A stretch of DNA of 64,000 nucleotides, taken from the NCBI GenBank assembly GCA_963745675.1, contig CAVUYM010000031.1:62001-126000 (forward strand), given 5' to 3'. Origin of the DNA: JAUIIK01 sp963745675. Its GTDB lineage: Bacteria; Chloroflexota; Chloroflexia; Thermomicrobiales; CFX8. Positions 46,418-55,322 of the stretch are shown piece after piece. The notes beneath the pieces were generated by a model. That model was given only the letters and a program-made list of their open reading frames with translations, ran no database searches and was not told the origin of the DNA. Positions within the stretch are counted from its first letter, which is position 1. Each line of letters begins with the position of its first letter. The position numbers were made by a program, and so were the translations under genes.

Positions 46418-47623
46418 TTGGGCATTGGAACATTGGGCTCCAGAGCGCCGAAATCAAATCCTACAATCGTCGCCGTCCTGGTCAGCCTATGGACGTTGCT
46501 CGCGTCCCAGGGCATCGCAATCGCCGACGATCGCTTCGTGCCCGACTGGCAGCCCAGGACGAACGGGGTCTACGCAGTCCGGCAAGTTGCAACAGATACC
46601 GGGCCTGATCTCGATCTTCTCAATCTCATGACGGGAGAGTCCTCAGGATTCGCGACCTCTGAGGCACAGGAAGGTCCAGCAGATATTGACGGTGAGTGGG
46701 TCGTCTGGGTTGAGAATTCCTTCCCATACAGCCGGCTCGACTGCACAAACAGACTCCTGGCCAAGAGGATCGATTCTAGCGATACGTTCACGATGGCTGA
46801 GAACCTGCTCGGTCCGACAGCGCCACGCATCAGTGGAAACCTTGTCGTCTGGGGATCGCTCGAAGGGGACTGTCCAACAGATAGCAGTCCGGCGTCAGTC
46901 TCTGGGGAGTCATCGCTAACGACCTTTGATCTCGATGAGAAGTTGATCGTGGCAACACTTGGCCCGTTTCGAGGACATGTCGTATCAGTCGCGATAGACG
47001 GCAGCAATATCATCTGGTCTCAGCGATCTGATCTCAGAGGGCTCACGTCAGGCGATATCATGTACGTTCAAATTGGCTCGGACGCGCCACCAGCCAGGCT
47101 CGGCCGGGCACTAGAAGGGTCTTACGACGTTTCCGGAAACACTCTTGTTTACGCCGACACGAGGAATCAGCTCACAGTTGTCGATCTGGCCAGTGGGGAT
47201 ACCACGATCCTCGATGAGGCGACCAGCGGCGGCGACCTTCGTAGTCCCCCAAAGATCCGCTACTCGACGATTGACGGTTCGCACATAGCCTGGGACCAGC
47301 TGACGAACAGTGGTGGATGGGAACTGAGAGCCTATTCGCTGGAAACTGACAGACACTACGTGGTTGATACTAGCGAGTGGCCGCATCAACCTCACCTGCA
47401 AGCGGGAACCTTGGTCTGGCAATCTGGGAGCGACCGTGACGGATATGGAGTTCGCTCTGCTTCAGTTGATGACTTCGAACAGCTGAATAAGATTGAGACC
47501 CGGAACGTGACACGAGAGATATTGGTCTGGAGCGGCATCGCACTGGGCGCTATGGCGATGGCGTATATGATCTGGCGGCAGCTTGGGCAGCACCAGAAGA
47601 GGGCCCAATCTGTCATCACATAA
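46418..47623 (+). CDS. Exported beta-propeller protein with C-terminal membrane anchor
   Basis: After an N-terminal signal (TIVAVLVSLWTLLASQGIAI) the protein shows repeated propeller-like blades: DIDGEWVVWVEN, RISGNLVVWGS, AIDGSNIIWSQ, DVSGNTLVYAD, TIDGSHIAWDQ and LQAGTLVWQS, each strand-turn-strand of TolB type. A transmembrane helix (LVWSGIALGAMAMAYMIW) ends it. Topology is outside-to-inside with the propeller extracellular. The start is TTG at 46418 and uncertain. Similar propellers occur in the sigma-like proteins at the left of the window, but without the cytoplasmic part. Confidence 0.78.
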   Translation: MGIGTLGSRAPKSNPTIVAVLVSLWTLLASQGIAIADDRFVPDWQPRTNGVYAVRQVATDTGPDLDLLNLMTGESSGFATSEAQEGPADIDGEWVVWVENSFPYSRLDCTNRLLAKRIDSSDTFTMAENLLGPTAPRISGNLVVWGSLEGDCPTDSSPASVSGESSLTTFDLDEKLIVATLGPFRGHVVSVAIDGSNIIWSQRSDLRGLTSGDIMYVQIGSDAPPARLGRALEGSYDVSGNTLVYADTRNQLTVVDLASGDTTILDEATSGGDLRSPPKIRYSTIDGSHIAWDQLTNSGGWELRAYSLETDRHYVVDTSEWPHQPHLQAGTLVWQSGSDRDGYGVRSASVDDFEQLNKIETRNVTREILVWSGIALGAMAMAYMIWRQLGQHQKRAQSVIT

Positions 47624-47765
47624 TACGGATCTCCTGTGATGAAAAGATAGTCAACACAGTTGGGCTATAGTCGAAAGTGATCTCGCTTCCGTAAGGTAAG
47701 TTCGGTATGGTCTGGACCTACCCACACCCCTAGTGTGCATTGCAGTATAGATATCGAAAGGGTTC

Positions 47766-49028
47766 ATGATGCAAATGCTCCGTCTCCTCTGGGTGGCGCT
47801 GATCGTTGCCGGAGGCACGGCACTGACGCTGGCGCCGGCGGCGGCGGTTGAGACCGGCGACGACGCCTTCGCCTACACCTGGAGCCGCACCGATCTACCG
47901 GTCGCAAATAGTCAGGCCACCCGCACCTGGATGTGGGGTCCAGCCGCGTTCACCTCGGCCATGGAAGAGGAATACACAGAAGGCGTCGGCGGCGGGCGCA
48001 TCGTCCAGTACTTCGACAAGACGCGCATGGAGATCTCGACCGATCCGACCGCCGATCCCAACTCGATCTGGTACGTCACCAACGGCTTGCTCGCCAAGGA
48101 ACTGGTGACCGGCGAACTGCAACTTGGCAATAACGATTTCCTGCCATTTGAACCAGCCCAGGTCAACGTCGCAGGCGACGCCGATGACAGCAACGGCCCA
48201 ATGTACGCATCGTTCACCGACCTCCTCAACGACAATGCGCTGGCCGAAGGCACCATCATCACCCAGCGGATTCACCGTGACGGCTCGGTGACCAACGACC
48301 CGAGCCTCGTCGACCGAAACGTAGCGGCCGCAACGCTGGTACCGGAGACGAATCACACCGTTGCCGCGCCCTTCTGGGCCTTCATGACCTCGACCGGAAC
48401 GGTCTACGAAAATAGCCAGTATGTTGAAGGCCAGCTGTTCCAGAATCCCTTCTTCGCAACTGGCCTGCCGATCAGCGAAGCCTACTGGGCTGATGTCAAG
48501 GTGGCCGGCAGCCAGCAGCAGGTGTTGATCCAGGTCTTCGAGCGCCGGGTTCTGACCTACACGCCGAACAACCCGACTGAGTGGCAGGTCGAAGCAGGTA
48601 ACGTCGGACAGCATTACTATCGCTGGCGCTATCTGGCCGAAATCCCTGGCGAGCCACCAGCCGTCAGCCTTAGCGAGTATCACTCGATGGGACCGAACTT
48701 CTTGCCGACATGGCCGATCGACTATGACGGCCAAACGATGGTCTCCTTCGGCAATCAGGCGCCCTATGCAATGACGGTCCAGATGGATGGACCGATATCG
48801 CGCACAATCACCCTACCGGCCTGTGACAGCTGCCCGATTTACAACCCCCTGCTCCCGCCATCAGCCTGCCGGGATGACATTCCCTGGAGTGATGAGATGC
48901 TGCCGCCGGGAACCTACCGGGTGCAGGTCAGTTGGGACAACAGCAGCACGACGCCGCTAGCTGGACCGCAAACTTACGTACCCGACGCCGGATATGGGAC
49001 CTGTTTCTTTATTTTGGAAGGCCTCTAG
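47766..49028 (+). CDS. Exported protein, paralogous family member 3
   Basis: Signal peptide (LRLLWVALIVAGGTALTLAP) and the same domain as members 1 and 2 (FAYTWSRTDLPVAN, TWMWGPAAFTSA, RIVQYFDKTRMEI, YVTNGLLAKELVTG, VNVAGD, FATGLPISEAYW, FERRVLTYTPNN, VGQHYYRWRY). The C-terminal domain repeats LPACDSCP and GYGTCFFIL, matching member 2. AAAGGG precedes the ATG, and TATAGAT about 15 bases further upstream could be a -10 box. Function unknown. Confidence 0.82.
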   Translation: MMQMLRLLWVALIVAGGTALTLAPAAAVETGDDAFAYTWSRTDLPVANSQATRTWMWGPAAFTSAMEEEYTEGVGGGRIVQYFDKTRMEISTDPTADPNSIWYVTNGLLAKELVTGELQLGNNDFLPFEPAQVNVAGDADDSNGPMYASFTDLLNDNALAEGTIITQRIHRDGSVTNDPSLVDRNVAAATLVPETNHTVAAPFWAFMTSTGTVYENSQYVEGQLFQNPFFATGLPISEAYWADVKVAGSQQQVLIQVFERRVLTYTPNNPTEWQVEAGNVGQHYYRWRYLAEIPGEPPAVSLSEYHSMGPNFLPTWPIDYDGQTMVSFGNQAPYAMTVQMDGPISRTITLPACDSCPIYNPLLPPSACRDDIPWSDEMLPPGTYRVQVSWDNSSTTPLAGPQTYVPDAGYGTCFFILEGL

Positions 49029-49084
49029 CCGTTAGGATTCTAATAGTCGTTCGACATTAAAACCGAATGGCGGCATAATCGGAG

Positions 49085-49094
49085 TGTACGTACA
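49085..49094. promoter_or_regulatory. TGTACGTACA palindrome upstream of GH15 gene
   Basis: A perfect 10-bp palindrome 65-75 bp before the GH15 start, sharing its core with the site at 23397-23408. Possible operator; weak evidence. Confidence 0.2.
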
Positions 49095-49158
49095 TGTGCG
49101 CACACGAGAGGGTAGAGCGTTTCCTCTCTCGATTCTCTATCAATAGGGCGGGCGAACT

Positions 49159-51075
49159 GTGTCGCGTTCCTCACTGCAGTACAGGCGAGACGCCTCCGGA
49201 TTCCTCCCGATTGAAGCCTATGGCGCGGTCGGCAACGGTCGCACCGTTGCCCTGATTGGCAGCGACGCTTCCATCGACTGGCTCTGCTTCCCGCGCATCG
49301 ACAGTAGCAGCATCTTCGGCCGCATCCTCGACAGCGAGCGCGGTGGTTACTGGCAGATCCGCCCGACCGGAGAATGGAGCGTGCGACGCCACTATATCGA
49401 GGATACGAACGTCCTCGTGACTCGCTTCGAAACTGCTTCAGGCATCGCGGAAGTCGTCGACTTTATGCCCTCGATCGGGTTTGGCGCGAACCTCGGTATC
49501 GTCGACCGGCTCTTTTCCGGTATGGTCATTCGTATCGTGCGCGGTGTCGAGGGACGGGTGCAGATGCGGCAGGAGATCGCGCCATGCTTCGACTACGGCC
49601 GCGACCGCCCAATCTTTGAACTGGTACCGGGGCGCGGGGCGCTGATTAAGGGCCGCAAGGAATTTCTCTCGATCAACTGTGAAATACCCTTGGAGAAGGG
49701 CGAGCACGCTCTGACAACAGATTTCACCATTGAAGAGCACGAAGAACACCACATCATCGCCTGTTACCACGGAACACCTGCCGCGCTCTGGCTCGGCGTT
49801 GCTCCCGGCACATCGGACCGGCTCTTCGGCTATGAACTTCTTGGGTGGCGGACATGGATCAGTCGCTGCGAGTACGAAGGCCCCTATAGCGAGCACGTGC
49901 GCAGGAGCGCGCTGGCGCTGAAGTTGCTCGACTATATGCCGACCGGTGGTATGGCCGCTGCCGCGACGACTTCATTGCCGGAAGATCTCGGCGGTGTCAG
50001 AAACTGGGATTATCGTTATTCATGGATTCGCGATACGACCTATGCGATCTATTCGTTTATGTCAATCGGATATCGCGAAGAAGCAGAATCCTTCTTCCAG
50101 TGGATCGTCGACGCAACCAATCTCCAGGCCTCGTCACTCCAGGTCATGTACAGCGTCGGTGGAGAAACCGATCTCCAGGAACAGGAACTGAGCCATCTCG
50201 ACGGCTATCGCGGGTCTAAACCGGTGCGCATCGGAAACGGCGCCCAAACCCAAAAGCAGCTCGATGTCTGGGCGGAACTGCTCGACGCCGCGCACACCTA
50301 TCGCCGGTTCGATGGCGCAATCTCGGAAACGCTCTGGAACTACCTGGCGTCGCTCGTTAACCAGGTGCTCTTTCATTGGCGAGAGCCCGATTCAGGCATC
50401 TGGGAGGTGCGTAGCGAGCCGCGCCGGATGACCTATTCCAATGTCATGAGCTGGGTTGCATTGGACCGGGCGATCAAGCTCGGCCGCGTCGATGAGCGAG
50501 CCGCACCCTACGAACTCTGGGAGCGTACACGGGACGAAATCTATCGCGAAGTAATGCAGTATGGCGTCAACCCGGACGATGGTGTCTTCACACAATCCTT
50601 TGGATGCAACGTCCTCGACGCCTCGACCTTGTCATTCCCGTTGCGACACTTCATCGATGCGAATCACCCGGTCATGTCGAAGACGATCGACGCAATCGAA
50701 CGAGAGTTAACGAACGATGGACTGGTAGCACGCTACAAAGTCTCCGACAACGACTCCAACATCGACGGGTTGGCCGGTGACGAGGGCCACTTCGTGCTGA
50801 CTTCCTGCTGGCTGATCGATTGTCTGATCGCCCGCGATGAATTCGAGCGTGCGAAGGAACTGCTGGAGCGCCTACTCGATCGGGCAAATGATCTCGGCCT
50901 TTACGCCGAACAAATCGACCCCCGAACTGGCGCACACCTCGGCAATTTCCCCCAGGCCTTCAGCCACCTCGGCATCATCAACTCAATCATCAACTACGCT
51001 CGCGCTACCGGCGAATTCGAGCCGGAATACATGTCGACTCCCGACGCACAGCTCACCGGCGCCGTCGACGACTAA
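49159..51075 (+). CDS. Glycoside hydrolase family 15 (glucoamylase/trehalase-like)
   Basis: A 638-residue cytoplasmic GH15 enzyme. The N-terminal beta domain starts FLPIEAYGAVGNGRTVALIG, then DASIDWLCFPRIDSSSIFGR. The (alpha/alpha)6 catalytic domain has LPEDLGGVRNWDYRYSWIRD (substrate and general-acid region), NGAQTQKQLDVWAELLDAAH and DEGHFVLTSCWL, ending in GNFPQAFSHLGIINSIINYA. Family members release glucose from alpha-glucans or hydrolyse trehalose; which cannot be decided here. The start is GTG at 49159. It has no signal peptide, unlike its neighbours. Confidence 0.93.
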   Translation: MSRSSLQYRRDASGFLPIEAYGAVGNGRTVALIGSDASIDWLCFPRIDSSSIFGRILDSERGGYWQIRPTGEWSVRRHYIEDTNVLVTRFETASGIAEVVDFMPSIGFGANLGIVDRLFSGMVIRIVRGVEGRVQMRQEIAPCFDYGRDRPIFELVPGRGALIKGRKEFLSINCEIPLEKGEHALTTDFTIEEHEEHHIIACYHGTPAALWLGVAPGTSDRLFGYELLGWRTWISRCEYEGPYSEHVRRSALALKLLDYMPTGGMAAAATTSLPEDLGGVRNWDYRYSWIRDTTYAIYSFMSIGYREEAESFFQWIVDATNLQASSLQVMYSVGGETDLQEQELSHLDGYRGSKPVRIGNGAQTQKQLDVWAELLDAAHTYRRFDGAISETLWNYLASLVNQVLFHWREPDSGIWEVRSEPRRMTYSNVMSWVALDRAIKLGRVDERAAPYELWERTRDEIYREVMQYGVNPDDGVFTQSFGCNVLDASTLSFPLRHFIDANHPVMSKTIDAIERELTNDGLVARYKVSDNDSNIDGLAGDEGHFVLTSCWLIDCLIARDEFERAKELLERLLDRANDLGLYAEQIDPRTGAHLGNFPQAFSHLGIINSIINYARATGEFEPEYMSTPDAQLTGAVDD

Positions 51076-51110
51076 CCACTCCTGCGATGACCGGCAAGCA
51101 CGCTCTGAGC

Positions 51111-51256
51111 TGGCATCCCGACGTCAGGAGGGATCTAGTACGACGGTCGTGTGTATTCGAGGCAGTAGATGGCTAGAAAGAACGACACGGATGCCGGATC
51201 TCCATCCCGAAGCAGCAGACTGGCCGGGATAGATCCCTCCTGACGTCGGGATGCCA
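51111..51256. mobile_element. 146-bp MITE-like element with 27-bp inverted ends
   Basis: Bases 51111-51137 (starting TGGCATCCCGACGTCAGG) are the exact reverse complement of 51230-51256. The interior of 92 bp has no reading frame. No clear target duplication is visible. The inner ends read GGATCTA/TAGATCC, as in the 60733-60838 element. The remaining sequence between here and 51523 has no gene. Confidence 0.65.
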
Positions 51257-51523
51257 CGGTGCTGCTATTGAGCTCGTATTGAGCAGTCGGTCATGAGAAC
51301 GATCATGGCGAGACAGGGTTTGCTCCACTGCCGGTAGGCGTGACTGATGTCAGAATGGTGTAGATGACACCGGCTCTGTAGGTACTCGACTCCTACGGGG
51401 CGCACGCCCCCCACCCCAACGACAGGCGCACATTCTGAGATGTGAGCTGGTTGTGTCGCCATTTACCCATGAGACAGGCTATCGTCCTAAGGGTAGGTTG
51501 GGAAGGTCCAGGGAGATGAAAAT

Positions 51524-52999
51524 ATGACACGCACGCTTGTCCGTGGACGGTGGGTAATCGGGAGTGACGGCGTAAGCCATCATCTCCTTGAGAATGGTGA
51601 GGTCGTTTACGAGGGAAACCGCATCATTTTCACCGGTCACGACTATGCAGAACCCGTTGACGAAATCATTGACGCCGGCAACGCCGTGATCGGCCCCGGC
51701 TTCGTCGACCTCGACGCCCTCTTTGACCTCGATTCGACTGTCCTGGGCTTCGACAACCATCCAGGCTGGAAGAAGGCACGCGTATGGGCCAGCAGCTATG
51801 TCGAGAGTGGCGCCCGTGATGTCTATAGCCCAGAAGAAGAAGATTTTCAGCACGAGTACGCGATGGCACAACTGCTCCTGAACGGCATCACGACGGCGCT
51901 TCCGATTCGCTCAATTCTCTATCGCGAATGGGCCGAGACCTACGACGAGAATGCACGCGCAGCCGAGAGCGCAGCCCGGCTCGGTATCCGCATGTATCTG
52001 GGACCCTCATATCGAACGGGACTGCCGGTCGTACGACCCGACGAGAGTATCGCTTTCCATTGGGACGTAGAACGCGGGATGCGAGGACTGGAAGACGCGG
52101 TTCGCTTTGCCCGCGATTTTGACGGCACGCATGACGGGCTCATTCGCGGTTTCCTTCAGCCCGACAGGATTGAGGGCTGCACCGAGGATCTGCTGCTGCA
52201 GACCTCGAACGCCGCAGCCGAGCTGGATTGCCCGGTACGCTTGCACTGTTGTCAGGGCGAGCTGGAGGTTCAGGAGGTCCACAAACGCTGGGGGAAATCA
52301 TCACTAGAACTGCTCCACGAACTCGAGTTTCTCAGTCCTCGCACCCTGCTACCCCACGGACAGTTCCTGGGCGGCATCGATCCAACACCAGAAAAGATCG
52401 AACGTGAACTGGGATGGCTTGCAGATTCCGGATCGACGATCGTCCAGTGCCCGCTCGTCATCGCCCGCCATGGAGGGATACTGGATTCATTTGGCAAGTA
52501 CCGCGAGCGCGGCGTCGGCATCGGTCTAGGAACCGACACGTTCCCACCGGATATGGTCGTTAACATACATATCGGCGTGATGACAGCGCGCGCTGCTGAC
52601 GGCGACATGCGGGTGAGCGCCGCCGACTACTACCACGCCGCGACGATTGGCGGCGCCGACGCCATCGGGCGTCCCGACCTTGGTAGGTTGACGCCCGGCG
52701 CTCTGGCCGACATCACAATTTTCGATCTTGATAGCTTCCATCTGGGGCAGTTCGTCGATCCGGTGCAGACGATGATCCTGAATGGCAGCGGGCGAGATTT
52801 CACGACCGTGATTGTCAACGGACGCACAGTCGTCAAAGATCGCGAAATACCGGGCATCGACCTCGCCGAGTACCATCGGCGCGCTCAGCGCCAGTATGAA
52901 AAGCTGATCGCCTCATATCCCGAACGCTCGCATCTGCATCCGCCGGTGGAGGAGATCTTCAAGCCATCGTTTCCGATTCGTCGAGCCGAAGACGCTTGA
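51524..52999 (+). CDS. Amidohydrolase family protein with altered metal site
   Basis: A 491-residue ATZ/TRZ-type amidohydrolase with an N-terminal beta-sandwich, a TIM barrel, and a C-terminal closing strand (GALADITIFDLD). Later ligand positions look normal: VRLHCCQGE, LLPHGQFLG and GIGLGTDTFPPDM. The first barrel motif, usually HxH after PGFxD, is instead GFVDLDALFDLD, so Asp64 and Leu66 stand where the two His should be. It is probably a mononuclear or inactive variant. The ATG is well placed after GGGAGATG. Monocistronic. Confidence 0.85.
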   Translation: MTRTLVRGRWVIGSDGVSHHLLENGEVVYEGNRIIFTGHDYAEPVDEIIDAGNAVIGPGFVDLDALFDLDSTVLGFDNHPGWKKARVWASSYVESGARDVYSPEEEDFQHEYAMAQLLLNGITTALPIRSILYREWAETYDENARAAESAARLGIRMYLGPSYRTGLPVVRPDESIAFHWDVERGMRGLEDAVRFARDFDGTHDGLIRGFLQPDRIEGCTEDLLLQTSNAAAELDCPVRLHCCQGELEVQEVHKRWGKSSLELLHELEFLSPRTLLPHGQFLGGIDPTPEKIERELGWLADSGSTIVQCPLVIARHGGILDSFGKYRERGVGIGLGTDTFPPDMVVNIHIGVMTARAADGDMRVSAADYYHAATIGGADAIGRPDLGRLTPGALADITIFDLDSFHLGQFVDPVQTMILNGSGRDFTTVIVNGRTVVKDREIPGIDLAEYHRRAQRQYEKLIASYPERSHLHPPVEEIFKPSFPIRRAEDA

Positions 53000-53003
53000 A
53001 TCG

Positions 53004-53489
53004 CTAGTCTTCCTTAGTCAGGCCGAGTGCCTTTGCGACATCGGCGCTGTGGTTTATGGAGTGCATGCCTCCACTGCCTGCGAGGACATCGCTGGCCTGC
53101 ATCGCACCGCGTGGCATCGTGACGGTCGCATTGAGCGTGTCATCATCAAGTGTAGTGATGCGCTCGATCAGCGCCTCGTGGATGGCGCGAGATTGGGCGA
53201 TCAGTTCGTCGCGCGACTTGTCGACGAGTTCGTCGACGATACTCTGGTTCCAGGTGTCAACGTCGAAGCCACCCTCAGCTGCCTGTGGCAATTCGCCACC
53301 CTGGGCGAGATTGATCAACATGTCGTAACCAGCTTGCCGGCCCGCCAGATGAGCCAGTATGCCTTTGGCCGTCCAGCCACCTTCGTAGACCTCGGTCGCG
53401 AGCTGCTCATCGCTCAAGTCGCCGAATGTCTGATCCACCGTCGCCATACCCTGCTGAATCGCTCCGATGATCTCTTCTCGTGTTGCCAT
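53004..53489 (-). CDS. DinB/maleylpyruvate-isomerase-like protein
   Basis: A 161-residue four-helix DinB-superfamily protein: helix 1 ATREEIIGAIQQGMATVDQT, the metal His in GGWTAKGILAHLAGRQAGYD, and the C-terminal GGMHSINHSADVAKALGL with further His. These proteins include thiol-dependent S-transferases and isomerases. The ATG at 53489 follows GGAGG with ideal spacing; the longer upstream frame was rejected for that reason. It ends a few bases from the amidohydrolase stop, convergently. Confidence 0.85.
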   Translation of the reverse strand: MATREEIIGAIQQGMATVDQTFGDLSDEQLATEVYEGGWTAKGILAHLAGRQAGYDMLINLAQGGELPQAAEGGFDVDTWNQSIVDELVDKSRDELIAQSRAIHEALIERITTLDDDTLNATVTMPRGAMQASDVLAGSGGMHSINHSADVAKALGLTKED

Positions 53490-53538
53490 TTCTATTCCTC
53501 CAAAGCATTTCGGATCGATTACCTGCTCTATCCTAGCC

Positions 53539-54543
53539 TTACCGCACGAGGAAACCGTCACCGAGCGGGTCATCGGGCTCGATGATGAAGGTATGCATAC
53601 CGGTAATGAAGGCGCGCCCAGCGACCTCTGGGATGATCGCGGTGAACTCGCCTACGCGGTCGGTTCCAAGCACTCGTCCGGTGAAGGCCGTGCCGGTGAT
53701 GCTTTCGTGTACCCACGGCTGATCTGGTTCAACCCCGCCGGTCGCGTGCAACCAGGCGAGACGAGCGGCGGTGCCGGTTCCGCAGGGCGAGCGGTCGACC
53801 TCACCGTCGGCGAAGATCGTCACGTTGCGCCCATGTGCTCCTTCGGCGTGTGGCGGGCCGGTAATGATTGTGCCGTAGATGCCCTGGAGGTCCGGTTCGA
53901 GCGGATGGCGGACGTCGAGTTGCCCTTCGACAGCGTGCTTAACTTGCATGCCGAAGTCGATCAGCTCTTTGATCTGGGTCGAGTCGACTGCAAGCCCAAC
54001 TGCATCTGCGGGCGCAAGCGCGTAGAAGGCTCCTCCATAAACGACCTGGACAGTCAGGTTCCCATATGACGTTGCCACCTCGACGGCATCGGCGAAGACG
54101 AACGAGGGGACATTCGTGAATGCCACGCCGCTCACCCGGCCATCAGCCAGCGTTGCTCTCGCCTTGATCAGCCCAGCCGGGCTGTCGTAGGCGATCTCGA
54201 CGTGGCTTCCATCCGTCGGGTGCATCCCGGTTTCGAGCAAGATCGTCGTCACGGCGATGATGCCGTGCCCGCACATCGTCGAGTAGCCTTCGTTGTGCAT
54301 GAAGAGCACGCCGTAGTCGGCCGCCTCAGTGACGGGCGGAGTGAGAATCGCGCCATACATATCGGCGTGACCACGCGGCTCCCACATCAGCGCCTGGCGC
54401 AGGTGGTCATGCTCGGCCAGCATTTCCGCGCGGCGTTCGAGGATTGTCGAACCGTTCAGCCGTGGTACCCCCGAAGTGATGAGTCGTAGCGGTTCGCCAG
54501 CCGCATGAGCGTCGATCGTTGATATGATGCGCCTGGTATTCAC
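53539..54543 (-). CDS. Proline racemase family (hydroxyproline 2-epimerase-like)
   Basis: A 334-residue enzyme with both catalytic cysteines: Cys91 in GYSTMCGHGII and Cys254 in VDRSPCGTGTAAR. The Cys/Cys pair fits proline racemase or 4-hydroxyproline 2-epimerase; trans-3-hydroxyproline dehydratases carry Thr at the second place. It lies downstream of the divergent start region of the DUF3105 gene. No other hydroxyproline catabolic gene is near, so the precise amino acid is open. Confidence 0.9.
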   Translation of the reverse strand: MNTRRIISTIDAHAAGEPLRLITSGVPRLNGSTILERRAEMLAEHDHLRQALMWEPRGHADMYGAILTPPVTEAADYGVLFMHNEGYSTMCGHGIIAVTTILLETGMHPTDGSHVEIAYDSPAGLIKARATLADGRVSGVAFTNVPSFVFADAVEVATSYGNLTVQVVYGGAFYALAPADAVGLAVDSTQIKELIDFGMQVKHAVEGQLDVRHPLEPDLQGIYGTIITGPPHAEGAHGRNVTIFADGEVDRSPCGTGTAARLAWLHATGGVEPDQPWVHESITGTAFTGRVLGTDRVGEFTAIIPEVAGRAFITGMHTFIIEPDDPLGDGFLVR

Positions 54544-54633
54544 GGGGAGAACTCCACTTCGTGACAGATTTCACAAGCTGATATAGGATTGTGCGACGCA
54601 CGTCTGCGTCCTGCATAGAGCAAGGTACGCCGA

Positions 54634-55236
54634 GTGGAAGCTCAACGCAACCCGATAACTGCCCCGGATCAGCATTCAGGCCACGGCACACCCGAAGCGC
54701 GACAGCGCAGCCGCCTCTGGGTGCCAATCATTGCCGCAACGGTCGCACTGATTGCAATTTCCAGTTCACTCTATTCGCTGAATCGCCCTTCGATCCCTGA
54801 CAAAATAGAGGGACTGATCGCATATGGCGACATCCCGAGCGTCGTCGTCGATGGGCCGGTCAGTTACAGCATCGACCCACCAGCCGGCGGACAGCACGCC
54901 GCGACATCCCTGGAATGCGGTATCTACTTCAAACCGGTCGAAAACGAACGGGCAGTCGCGGCGCTGGCTACTGGAGCGGTCTGGATAGCCTACACCCCAT
55001 CTATTAGCGCACAGGATCTGGAGGATCTGAAAGTCTTCGCTGAAGGTGAGATCGACATCTTCATGACGCCCTATCCCGACTTGCCACATCCGTTGGTTAT
55101 CACTGCCTGGGGCTTCCAACTCTATCCGGACTCGCCAACAGATACCCGCATCGCCTCGTTCATCCGTGACTATAAGAACGCTGACTCCGCGCCCTATCCC
55201 AATCTGTCGTGCCGGGATGGAGAGCAGATTCCCTAG
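54634..55236 (+). CDS. DUF3105 membrane-anchored protein
   Basis: An N-terminal transmembrane helix (LWVPIIAATVALIAISSSLY) is followed by a DUF3105 domain: PPAGGQHAATSLECGIYFKP, VENERAVAALATGAVWIAYT, PYPDLPHPLVITAWGFQLYP and FIRDYKNADSAPYPN. The usual VHxLEHG motif is altered to VAALATG, losing its His/Glu, so metal or ligand binding may be lost. The start is GTG. Function of the family is unknown. A terminator hairpin follows. Confidence 0.82.
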   Translation: MEAQRNPITAPDQHSGHGTPEARQRSRLWVPIIAATVALIAISSSLYSLNRPSIPDKIEGLIAYGDIPSVVVDGPVSYSIDPPAGGQHAATSLECGIYFKPVENERAVAALATGAVWIAYTPSISAQDLEDLKVFAEGEIDIFMTPYPDLPHPLVITAWGFQLYPDSPTDTRIASFIRDYKNADSAPYPNLSCRDGEQIP

Positions 55237-55257
55237 CCCGGATTCTTCAAACGACAG

Positions 55258-55295
55258 ACTGACTCCCGCTCAGCCGTGGCCAGGCGGGAGTCAGT
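55258..55295. terminator. Bidirectional terminator hairpin
   Basis: ACTGACTCCCGC at 55258-55269 pairs perfectly with GCGGGAGTCAGT at 55284-55295 over a 14-base loop. It lies between the convergent DUF3105 and lipoprotein genes; TTCAATTCGTTTT follows on the plus strand. Confidence 0.7.
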
Positions 55296-55322
55296 GTCTT
55301 CAATTCGTTTTGGGAGACGGGC

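Noticed and set aside
47895..48734. A minus-strand frame of 279 codons
   Set aside because: Antisense to exported family member 3; no recognisable domain.
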